Assembly (NCBI GenBank): GCA_024734495.1
Contig: JALMQS010000153.1
Span: 13,420,299-13,484,298, forward strand
From: Forficula auricularia
Taxonomy: Eukaryota > Arthropoda > Insecta > Dermaptera > Forficulidae
Length of the DNA stretch: 64,000 nt
Direction of reading: 5' to 3'
This document shows, in pieces, positions 55,630 to 64,000 of this stretch (position 1 is its first letter; every line of letters starts with the position of its first letter). The position numbers were made by a program, and so were the translations under genes. The notes under the pieces were generated by a model that saw only the letters and a list, made by a program, of their open reading frames with translations, searched no databases and was not told the origin of the DNA.

Positions 55630-56739
55630 CAGGGGTTCCTAACCGGTGGTACGCGTACCACTGGTGGTACGCGGGAACATTTCAGGTGGTAGGCGTGTGT
55701 GATGTGAGCAACATGCTATTAATGTGTTTATTAATTATGTTTTTAAGTGAAAAAAATCAAAATCAAAATTTTTTACTGATGAAGAATGGTTGTCAAGATT
55801 GGCTTGTCTAGCCGACATTTTTGGCAAACTCAACACACTGAACTTAGGACTTCAGGTACAAAACACAACAGCCTTCACAGCCAGTGACAAAATAAACTCC
55901 TTCAAGAGAAAATAGGTCCTGTTTTGTTCACAAATACAGGAGGAGAATTTATTTGCATTTCCCACTCTATCATCATTTTTTGAAGAAAATGAAATATCTC
56001 CAAGCCAGATGTGGTTGCAGATATCATTGTTCACTTGGAAGGGCTTCAAAAAAGCTTTAAGAAGTATTTCTCTGAAGATTATTCAAAAGTGGACTGGAAC
56101 AGAAAACCTTTTTCGAGAACCTCACCAAATGAATTGGAACTAAAAGAAAGTTTTATGGGTCTTACAGAAGATAGTTCCATGAAAGATTATTTTAAAGAGA
56201 GATATTTAATTAACTATTGGATCGGATGTAAAACCGAGTACCCTTTGATTTTCCGGCAAGCTCTGCTATTTTTTATGCCATTTGTTACGTGTTACTTGTG
56301 TGAGAGTGGATTTTCTGAGCTCTTGTACATAAAAAATAAACATAGAAGCAGAATAAGTGTTGAAGAGGACTTAAGAGTGAAGATAAGTTCCATTACTCCT
56401 GTTGATATTTTAATCACAGGAAAACAACAACAAGTTTCGCACTAAAGACTATAAAAGTATATTTTGTATGATGATTAATGTTTTGCTGAGTTTGTACTAA
56501 TTTTTTATTTGTATGTTTTTAGTCCTATGGGTAAACTGTAAATTAATACTATTTTAATCTTTTTATTTAAACAAATATCTAACCATTAAATATGAAGTTT
56601 TATCAGGAATTTAATTCAAAAAGCCGTTGAACACTTTTAGAAGACTAAATATTATATGTTTATTAATCTATCTGGTGGTACGCCAAAATTTCTCAAAAAG
56701 TCAAGTGGTACGCAGGTGCAAAAAGGTTGGGAACCCCTG
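55630..56739 (+). mobile_element. hAT element with 8-bp target duplication
   Basis: Terminal inverted repeats CAGGGGTTCCTAACCGGTGG (left) and the complement of 'aggttgggaacccctg' (right). Perfect CTCTAGTC duplications at 55622-55629 and 56740-56747. Subterminal 'gtggtacgc' repeats occur at both ends. 1110 bp, holding only the 3' part of a transposase, so internally deleted and non-autonomous. It sits in the long intron before the last exon. Confidence 0.92.
55783..56445 (+). pseudogene. hAT transposase, truncated and broken
   Basis: The first part reads EEWLSRLACLADIFGKLNTL, NLGLQ, then ASDKINSFKRK and a stop, with a frameshift before 56011. The intact frame 56011-56445 continues with LEGLQKSFKKYFSED and then YWIGCKTEYPLIFRQALLFF. 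It ends with FVTCYLCESGFSELLYIKNK, HRSRISVEEDLRVKISSI. These are hallmarks of the C-terminal dimerisation (hATC) region of ZBED/Charlie-type hAT transposases: LACLADIFxKLNxLN, YLCExGFSxL, KxxxRxRxxVExDLR. The DDE catalytic part and BED finger are missing. Confidence 0.85.
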
Positions 56740-56747
56740 CTCTAGTC

Positions 56748-57374
56748 TATAGCTTCAAGAATCTCGACCATTTTTATATAAAATATGAAAGTTTCCCCCG
56801 GTTTATTGATTTATTGATTTATATTTTAGCTAATTTTATATAACATTCTTAAATACCTATACTTTCCAAATACGCAAACATAATTTATGATAACTTTGCC
56901 ACAACACCTCAATTGTTATTATCATAAATTCCTGCAATATCTGGTCTAGTATCTAAAATGCTACAATTTATCAGCATCAATAAACACAGTTACATAATAG
57001 ACTAACGCGGACAATTTCACTGGACAAATTTGACAAATTGACTTCGATTATTTTATCTCGTTGTAATAACTCGATAATATTATTAATGATTAATTTGCTT
57101 AAAATACCCCATTATTAATTTTCCCAGAGAGCGACTAATTTCCCTTCGAAATAATAACACTCTGGTTCTTTTGTTTTGGGGTTGATATTGTGAGGGCTTA
57201 GAGAAGAAAGCTCAATGATTGATAGGGAGCATTTCTTTAATTAATATATGTCGAAATAGCTGTTTTAATTGTACGAACCTTTTGAAATGAATTTTCTTTG
57301 AGGTATCATTTCCCCAACCTTCAATCAATTGAATAATAGTTGAAAAGAAAACATTGGAATGATACATTTGACTG
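56748..57374. other. Intron sequence, no gene recognised
   Basis: AT-rich, moderately complex, no supported feature. Confidence 0.45.
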
Positions 57375-58740
57375 AATCCTGAAGAATAATTAAATAAATC
57401 GAATGTTTTCTACATTTGATTCAATCGCGAATCAAATGTAGGGAATTTTTGTCAAATATTGAGTGAAAATAATATTTGAACTTATATATTTCTAACTTGA
57501 AATAATGATAGAAATATATAAGTTCAAATATTATTTTCAACATTATAAACAATTATAAACATTTATTTCAGAACTTGAAATAATGATCTGAAATAAATGT
57601 TTATAATTTTTCTAATTAATATAACAAAGAATAATTGATATATCAATGAGAATTGTTTTTGACAGGGCTTATTTGAAAAAATATATTTATCGCGAGACTA
57701 CTGCGGATTATGCTTAAGACTCCGCAGACTCCAATAGCATAATCCGCGATAAATATTTTTTTCAAATAAGCGCTGTCAAAAACAATTCTCATTGATATAG
57801 CAATTATTCTTTGTTATACTAATTAATTAGAAAAATTATAAAAATTTATTTCGGTCATTATTTCAAGTTAGAAATATATAAGTTGAAATATTATTTTCAC
57901 TCAATATTTGACAAAAATTCCTACATTTGATTCGCGGTCGAATCAAATGGCAAAAGCCTTCGATTAATTTATGGCAAACATCTAACGCACATGCTAATAA
58001 ATAGAGCGCTCTGGATACAGGAGATTAAATATATAACATCTGAGATTTCAAATTCACTTGGTGATCCATCCGAATGTCTAGCGGGCTATACGCAGAAATG
58101 ACGTTAGTTAGCTAAGTGGATCACATCTTTTTCTCTCTTGGTCCAGACTTAAGACTCCGCAAACTCCAATAGCATAATCCTGTCTCGCGATATCTTTTTC
58201 AAATAAGCGCTGTCAAAAACGAATTCTCATTGATATAGCAATTATTCTTTGTTATACTAATTAATTAGAAAAAATTATAAAAATTTATTTCAGATCATTA
58301 TTTCAAGTTAGAAATATATAAGTTTGAAAATATTATTTTCACTCAATATTTGACAAAACCTACATTTGATTCGCGATTGAATCAAATGTAGAAAACATTC
58401 GATTAATTTATGGCAAGCATCTAACATACATGCTAATAGATAGAGCGCTCTGGACTGGGAGATTAAATATATAACATCTGAGATTTCAAATTCGCGGTGA
58501 TCCATCGAAGATGTCTAGCGGGCTATACGCGAAAATGACGTTGGATTGTAGCTAAGTGGATCACATCTTTTCTCTCTTGGTCCAGACTTAAGACTCCGCA
58601 AACTCCAATAGTATAATCCGCAGTAGTCTCGCGATAAATATCTTTTTCAAATAAGCGCTGTCAAAAACAATTCGCTGTCAAAAACAATTCTCATTGATAT
58701 AGCAATTATTCTTTGTTATATTAATTAGAAAAATTATAAA
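57375..58740. repeat. Compound inverted and direct duplication
   Basis: 57375-57720 is an inverted counterpart of 57721-57950 (meeting at the 'cttaagactccgcagactcc' region). 57720-58180 is then repeated directly as 58150-58690 ('gtctagcgggctatacgc', 'tcttggtccagacttaagac', 'aaataagcgctgtcaaaaac'). At least three copies of one element are thus present, two of them in tandem. Smaller palindromes inside include 'ttcaatcgcgaatcaaatgt'. Related piece at 1540-1690. Confidence 0.75.
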
Positions 58741-59279
58741 AATTTAATAATTAAATAGTTTTAAGATGATTTGCGACCATCCATTTTACGTTTTAATTAT
58801 GGATTCTCGAAATTTGAATTGAAAAATGAAACATTAATTTAACAACCCCATTTCGCCTTTTTATTTGAGACTTTATTTGCTTCTGGTATCGGGATTTTGC
58901 GTGAAATTTTTAAATTACTTTTTGTCTTTTGATGGAAATCTATGGTCATAAGCCTCCTACTCATGGTAATCTCTCTGCATTAGTTTGAAAGAATTCTCCA
59001 GTTCATCAGCTTTGAAGCCTTAATATTCAGATATACATATTAATAAAATAAGAAGCATATATATATATTTACTAATCAAAGAAGTACCTCTTCACCCGAA
59101 GAATAAGATTAGATTTTTCCACAGAAATGGATGGTGTGGTTATATTAATAATTGTTATAATAATTTTTGTCTACAAATTCTGTGGTACTAATTTCCTTAA
59201 AATTTTAAATTTATAATTAAACTTTAATCGTTAATTTTAATATATGTAATATTAAATTTCTTTGATCGCATTCATAGTC
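58741..59279. other. AT-rich with LINE 3' fragment at 58879-58960
   Basis: 'cttctggtatcgggattttg' and 'cttttgatggaaatctatgg' match the LINE 3' UTR at 28981-29345 on the opposite strand. The remainder is AT-rich. Confidence 0.55.
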
Positions 59280-59640
59280 AATTCTTTTACCATAACAAAG
59301 ATCGTAGGGAATTGAACAAGAATTTAAATCAAACGCAAAGTTTTTTAGTTAAATGGGCCAAACGTTTCGTCACTGATTTTTTACTTCTTCGTTGGATCAT
59401 TTGATAAACTTATTTCTCAGGAGTTCTAACTATAAGAAAAAACATTTTTCTTACATACCATTTAAAAATGTTTTTTTTTTTTTTTTATAGTTAGAAGTCC
59501 TGACAAATATAAGTTTATCAAATGAGCCACTGTAGAAGTAAAAAATCGGAGATGAAACATTTGGCCCATTTAATTAAAAAGTTTTTTGTTTGATTTAAGT
59601 ACTTGTCCAACTCCCTACGATCCTTGATAAAAGTTAATTT
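59280..59640. repeat. Foldback, about 160-bp arms
   Basis: Arms start 'atcgtagggaattgaacaag' and end 'gtccaactccctacgatcct'. 'cattttcttNNNN...' arms meet around 'aaatgttttttttt' at about 59465. Each arm carries a decayed GAAGAAGTAAAAAATC..GAAAC(A/G)T motif at the position of the hammerhead-like core in the sister foldback 35657-36015. Same family as 1-245. Confidence 0.75.
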
Positions 59641-59644
59641 TAAT

Positions 59645-60274
59645 AATTACACTGCTCTACAAAAATTAAACAAAAATTTGTTCCCGTAATCCTAACAATG
59701 GATTCCAGTAGAATTTTAATTATCATGTAATTTCCCGATTTTTTACAACATGTCAGAGTTTTGAGATATTATCGGTCAAAACGACGAAAAAGACCATTTT
59801 GACCTATTTTCGAGTCCCATTAAATATTAAACAGCAGTATTTGAAATCAAAATATTTTGTTGACATAATATAAAACAGCTTCCTCTTTGATTTTCAAATT
59901 ACCATTTATTTTTAGCTCAATTAGAACTTGAATTATAACTAAAAAACTAAGACCTTATGTTTTTATCCTTTATAATCACGTAGTTTTAGTATTTTCAGTT
60001 ATAACTCAAGTTGTAATTAAGCAAAAAACAAGATGCGATTTGAAAATCAAAGAGGAAGCTGTTTTCTATTACATAAACAAAATAATTTGATTTCAAATAT
60101 TGCTGTTTAATATTTAATGGGACTCGAAAATAGGTCAAAATGGTCTTTTTCGTCGTTTTGACCAATAATATCTCGAAACTCTGACCGAGAAATTGCATGA
60201 AAATTAGCGTATAAAACTTTAATGGAGAATGGTTAGGATTATGGGTACTAATTTTTGTCGACTTGTGTTATCAG
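59645..60274. repeat. Foldback, about 270-bp arms
   Basis: Arms share 'gctctacaaaaattaaacaa'-like ends, 'gtcaaaacgacgaaaaagac', 'attttcgagtcccattaaat' and 'cttcctctttgattttcaaa'. The spacer is about 100 bp. High arm identity. No coding sequence. Its right end lies at the acceptor of the next candidate exon. Confidence 0.8.
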
Positions 60275-60448
60275 AGTATTTGGTTAACACCTCGAGTCCT
60301 CTTCAATGGCGAGCCCCAGGGCTACAGCTCCCCATGTCCCCTCTCGGCGGCTTTAGACGTTCATGAAATGAAATCCCCACTCCTTGTACTTCCTTCGTTT
60401 AAGTTGTTGCACTTTTTTTACTCTCAATTTATATTCTCACCTTCCTGA
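60275..60448 (+). CDS. Possible exon just upstream of the last exon
   Basis: After ag at 60273-60274 a phase-0 frame reads SIWLTPRVLFNGEPQGYSSP, CPLSAALDVHEMKSPLLVLP and stays open to 60446-60448. GC content and complexity are much higher than in the adjoining foldback. Possible donors are CTT/GTACTT at about 60387 and TTC/GTTTAAG at about 60399. Other frames are also open (one starts MASPRATAPHVPS), so the reading is uncertain. It could be an alternative exon or a fragment of another repeat. Confidence 0.3.
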   Translation, partial: SIWLTPRVLFNGEPQGYSSPCPLSAALDVHEMKSPLLVLPSFKLLHFFYSQFIFSPS

Positions 60449-60595
60449 GCTGAATTTTTCATTTGTTTTTTTTGGCATTCCGTGGTACATTAGCTGAAAT
60501 GTTTCTCTCTTTGTGTTCTTTTTGCTTTGGTGTCGTCTCCGTACTTTCTTCGATTCGACAATTTCTCTCAACTGAATTGTTGTTTTTGCTTGAAG

Positions 60596-60997
60596 GTTCA
60601 CCCACCGCCCCGGGAATCCGACAAAGAATCTGTAGTCTCCGACATTTCCCCGGCACCAACCCCCAGCGACAACCCCCGAGCCGGCGTAGTCAGCTCGTGC
60701 ACCGGCCTTTCTCAATCCGATCTCTCTTCTTGTGGAAGTGAAAGTGGAAGTGGCGTAGGCGCTTCCGGATACGGCTACGGCACCCAATGCGCCTACGACC
60801 ATGGACCATATGGCTATCAGCGCTATCATGGCTACGATGTCGAAGAGGGTCATTTCCCTGCTGCGACAGCCGTGATTATCGGCTCTGTGACCACAACGAC
60901 TGTGAGTGGGGCCGCAAGCGATGACGAGGCTCTCCTTTTGGAGGAACAGAGGCGACTGGGCAATGGGAATGTCGCCATTGAGCCAGTCAGCAGCTAA
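60596..60997 (+). CDS. Last coding exon, unrecognised Ser/Gly-rich C-terminus
   Basis: Acceptor ttgtttttgcttgaag ends at 60595. The phase-0 frame reads VHPPPRESDKESVVSDISPA, PTPSDNPRAGVVSSC, a Ser/Gly stretch (SCGSESGSGVGASG), a Tyr/Gly-rich part (GYGYGTQCAYDHGPYGYQRY), then an Ala/Thr/Val part. It ends EEQRRLGNGNVAIEPVSS at TAA 60995-60997. 133 codons. Strong coding bias. No catalytic motif and no convincing membrane segment; it is probably a disordered tail with many possible Ser/Thr phosphorylation sites. It joins 47782 or 51706 without frameshift. The opposite strand is also open over this exon but has no splice support. Confidence 0.85.
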   Translation, partial: VHPPPRESDKESVVSDISPAPTPSDNPRAGVVSSCTGLSQSDLSSCGSESGSGVGASGYGYGTQCAYDHGPYGYQRYHGYDVEEGHFPAATAVIIGSVTTTTVSGAASDDEALLLEEQRRLGNGNVAIEPVSS

Positions 60998-61063
60998 AGA
61001 ATATCCATGCGAAACAAGCACTTGGCTATTTCGATCTCCACACATACATTTCATACATATATA

Positions 61064-61069
61064 AATAAA
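61064..61069 (+). terminator. Poly(A) signal of the + strand gene
   Basis: AATAAA about 67 nt after the stop codon, within 'atataaataaatataaat'. This gives a short 3' UTR of about 90 nt. Confidence 0.65.
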
Positions 61070-61089
61070 TATAAATCTTCAAAAAATGA

Positions 61090-61635
61090 ATGTATTCTTC
61101 TTTTTAACAATAACTTCAAATAATAGCATACCGTATGAACTCGAAAATAAGACGAGTTTTGTTTTTCACAGAATATTTTTGAAAAACAAAGCTCATCTTA
61201 TTTATATTTAAACAATTCGATTTTGGGGAAACTAGTGTACTGCGGTTTACTAAAGACGTCTTAAGCTTCTAATTTTTTCGGTAAAAAAATGAGACACCAA
61301 AAATGAGACTCGACTCATAATCAGGTCTTATATTATAATAATAGGCTAATAAACAAATTCATTTAAAAATATTATATGATTTCACTAACCTCGTTATTTC
61401 ATCAAAGCAAGATTAAAATTAAATAATTAAAAATAGTATTAATATAAAAAAATTCTCTAAAATTAAAAAAAATTTTAAAAGTCAGGTTTTAAAAAGGATA
61501 ATTTCTAAATAGAAAAAAAAATAGACATTTGATATTAGCTATTAATATAAAACAAATAAGTTTAGTTTATTCAGGATCCGAAGATGTTGAAAACGAAATG
61601 CTCACTTGCTATTATGATAAGTAAAAGAATAAATA
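61090..61635. other. AT-rich intergenic sequence
   Basis: No gene recognised. Short inverted segments near 61140-61330 ('aaaataagacgagttttgt', 'aaagctcatcttatttat') suggest a decayed small palindrome. Confidence 0.45.
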
Positions 61636-62028
61636 CAGTGACACCCCTCAAATCCGAACTAATTGGGGTTGTAGCCTGTTCGGATTAGCCGAAAGCAGTT
61701 TCTCAATTGAAGATAACTGATATCAAGTGAAAGATTAAGTGATATTTTGTGTGTTTCTATTATTATTTCATTGTTTTTGCAAAGTGATTAACCTAAAGAA
61801 TTTCAATAACCAACTTTTACCGTTTTTCAATCCTAGATGACATAAGTATGTAGACACATTTACACTTTGTTAGGAATGCTAACTGTACTTCTTTGTTAAT
61901 TTTTCAACTAATTATGTATAATAAGGTTATAATTTAAATTAAAATATGTACATAATTGTTTTATGACTAAATAAGTTTCTCTTTTTTGCGTTCGGATTTC
62001 CCGGGTTCGGATTTGAGGGGTTTCACTG
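61636..62028. mobile_element. pogo/Tigger-like MITE, complete copy
   Basis: Ends CAGTGACACCCCTCAAATCC and its complement 'ggatttgaggggtttcactg', flanked by TA at 61634-61635 and 62029-62030, as for Tc1/mariner/pogo transposition. 393 bp, no transposase. The interior matches 31973-32088 plus 32941-33233, which defines the empty site of the nested insertions there. Confidence 0.88.
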
Positions 62029-62030
62029 TA

Positions 62031-64000
62031 TTTATAATTTTTTGTTCTATATATCAAATAAAAGGATGGAACTTTATCTTGATTAGACAAAATACTAATT
62101 TTAACAAAAAAAGTGATAGCTACGTTAGTTTTTTAACATAATTTATTATAGTTTATAAATCTTACTAAGAAAAGAAAAATCTATTTCTTTGCATCATTCA
62201 TTCATTCTATTTCCATTTAAACACGGCACAAAATCATTCTTTGATGGTTTTTGTTAGCCAGGACTACTTTTTTCATCCGCTATTTAGAAAATATCGAATT
62301 ATAATTGATTCTCTATTATTATATTAGAAAAGACATTTAAATAAAAATAAGGAAAGAATCTAAAAAAATAGGGTATCTTCATTTACAAGTTTTCAATTTA
62401 AAATTAATATTAATATTGTTTATTATCAAAGGGAAAGTGTCTACCTTCCCTACCTATGTTTGAAGTTATAAAAAAAATTTACTATTTTAAATTTTTTAAG
62501 TGATGAATAATTAAAATTAAAAAACACTCGAAACAATACTTTTGCACTTCTATTCAAATTAAGGGATCCTGGGAAAACTGAATAACATTAATGAAAATAA
62601 CGCTCTTTTTCGAGTTTAAATATTGAAAGACATAAAATATGGTAATAAGTATTATTTTTTTAAATTATGAACAATCTTCACTTCCAAAAATAAATAAATA
62701 CGCTTACTATTGAAGTAGTTAAATTTTTGAAATAAACGGATTAGTCAATTAAGAGAAGAATAGTTTTAATTCTTTCATATATGTATATATATATATTCAT
62801 ATTTCTTATGTATGGTGTCGAAATCTAAATCCAAGCCTTGTTTCCTAATAGTGTCTTGGCGATCAAAATCGGTTTTTAAAATGTCAATTTTTTGTCAATT
62901 TTTTTCTAACACACCCATTAACCGAGAACTATGGCAAAATTTAGCATTAAAAAAAATTATAATTTTACAATATAGTGCCAAAAACTTTTATTATAAACTG
63001 AACCTAAACGTATATATCTATATATTTTAAAATACAATTTCTAATTCCAAACATAATAATATTAAAAAATAATCATTTATTATTAAAAAAGAAAATTGAC
63101 ATGCTTATGTTCTTGTAAAAAATTATTAACTAATATAAATAATAATAATTAAAAATAAAATATAGTTTATATATAAAAGAAGTTATATACGATATATTTA
63201 AAATATAAAAATAATAAAAATAAATAAATATAAAAAGAATAAGAAAATGGTGGTTCAAGACAAACTGCTACTTCCGGATTCTTTATATCTCTCCTAAGAC
63301 TGTTTTAAACTGATAATGTTAAATACTAAAAAAAAGTACAGAAGTTAACCATCTTACCTAAGTAATTACTAATAAATACGAGCATATAATATTATATATA
63401 AAAAATCTCTCTGAAATTATATATACCTATATATAATATTTTATTTTAATTATTTCTTTATAGTTTATATCCTTTTAATAAATTGTCATACTTATATCTA
63501 TATACTTAATTAAATATAAATTTTAAATATCAAGTAATAATAGAATATTTTATAAAAGAAATACCATCGCCGCATAGGGAATATTGTATTATTTTTTGTT
63601 ATTTATTTTTTTTTTTAATGAGAAGTTATTAGTAAAAAAAAAGCTTAACTTAACTAATTTCTAAACAGTGAATATTTAATGTCAGGGCGTTTCAATCGTT
63701 TGTTAACTGTTTTTAAGGAATAAAATTACGAAATTCAAGATTTATATGAACTGACCAACAGATTAAGTGAAGGCAATCTAGAATAGTCGAGGGCACTTAA
63801 ATTCACTTTGAAAATTTATTTATTGACTTTCATTCAAAGGAGATATTTTATTTTTTAAATTAATTTAACCATTTTTAAATATTTTATATTTTTCTTAGTG
63901 AATAAATTTTTTGACTTCTTAAAAAGTTCTAAGCTACCAAAAGGGACTACGGAAACCGATATTTTAACAAAAATAAATTCACGATAGTTATTTTTTTTTC
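62031..64000. other. Very AT-rich intergenic sequence
   Basis: Contains T/A-rich runs and (AT)n tracts (e.g. 62780-62800, 63370-63440). Short frames have no coding bias. No repeat family of this window was recognised here. Nothing is supported. Confidence 0.5.

Noticed and set aside
60437..61054. 205-codon open frame on the minus strand over the last exon
   Set aside because: It is antisense to a well-supported coding exon with good acceptor, stop and poly(A) signal. The minus frame lacks splice or promoter support.

Overview
This is a eukaryotic, AT-rich, repeat-saturated window, most likely from an arthropod. The evidence is spliced exons with GT/AG borders, hAT, pogo/Tigger-like and non-LTR elements, tRNA-derived SINEs, a DUF4817-type transposase start common in arthropod genomes, and a nuclear copy of mitochondrial cox1 that reads sensibly only with the invertebrate mitochondrial code (TGA = Trp, AGA = Ser). 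A crustacean such as a parasitic copepod would fit, but that is inference. There are no bacterial operons, no rRNA and no CRISPR array. A 100-N block at 44499-44598 marks a scaffold gap.

Genes. The best-supported gene is on the + strand in the right half. A phase-0 exon at 47573-47782 is followed by a 90-bp phase-0 exon at 51617-51706. Then come two in-frame alternative endings: one at 51807-51932 after a 100-bp intron, and a long Ser/Gly-rich last exon at 60596-60997 with a poly(A) signal at 61064. Both endings join in phase 0, so the gene can be read as having two alternative C-termini. I do not recognise the protein. Weaker phase-0 exon candidates lie at 53699-53851 and 60275-60448. On the - strand, 46112-46212 looks like a start exon with excellent splice sites (a + strand reading is possible), and 37538-37615 is a possible internal exon. 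At the left, 4743-4924 could be a terminal exon abutting a transposon end. A compact TATA/initiator/ORF/poly(A) unit lies at 20304-20525.

Mobile DNA, left to right. 1-11 kb: LINE relics, a recurring hairpin-ended repeat family, a second hairpin-ended family and a C-rich ACTAG-headed family. 11-16 kb: a large foldback, a DUF4817 transposon split by a LINE, a spacerless palindrome and a LINE RNase H relic. 17-20 kb: a SINE with an 11-bp target duplication, then a 1.9-kb foldback carrying inverted tandem arrays. 20-30 kb: more copies of the same families and tRNA-like SINEs. 31-33.3 kb: a four-level nest inside a pogo-like element. 35-40 kb: a foldback, LINE copies and a hAT. 41.5-43 kb: a SINE split by a cox1 NUMT and by a palindrome. 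43.8-47.3 kb: foldbacks and tandem repeats. 50-60 kb: intron-resident tandem repeats, a hAT with a recognisable transposase C-terminus, and several foldbacks.

The most striking cross-cutting signal is a short motif found at about 15 sites, mostly in foldback arms: CTGANGA, one base, a helix that changes sequence but keeps pairing, then GAAAC and usually GT. It resembles the minimal hammerhead ribozymes of Penelope-like retroelements, but has one extra base before helix II. It may be a real RNA structure or a diverged one.

Limits: coordinates of repeats are approximate to a few bases unless target duplications are stated. No database search was possible, and protein identities are named only where motifs are clear.
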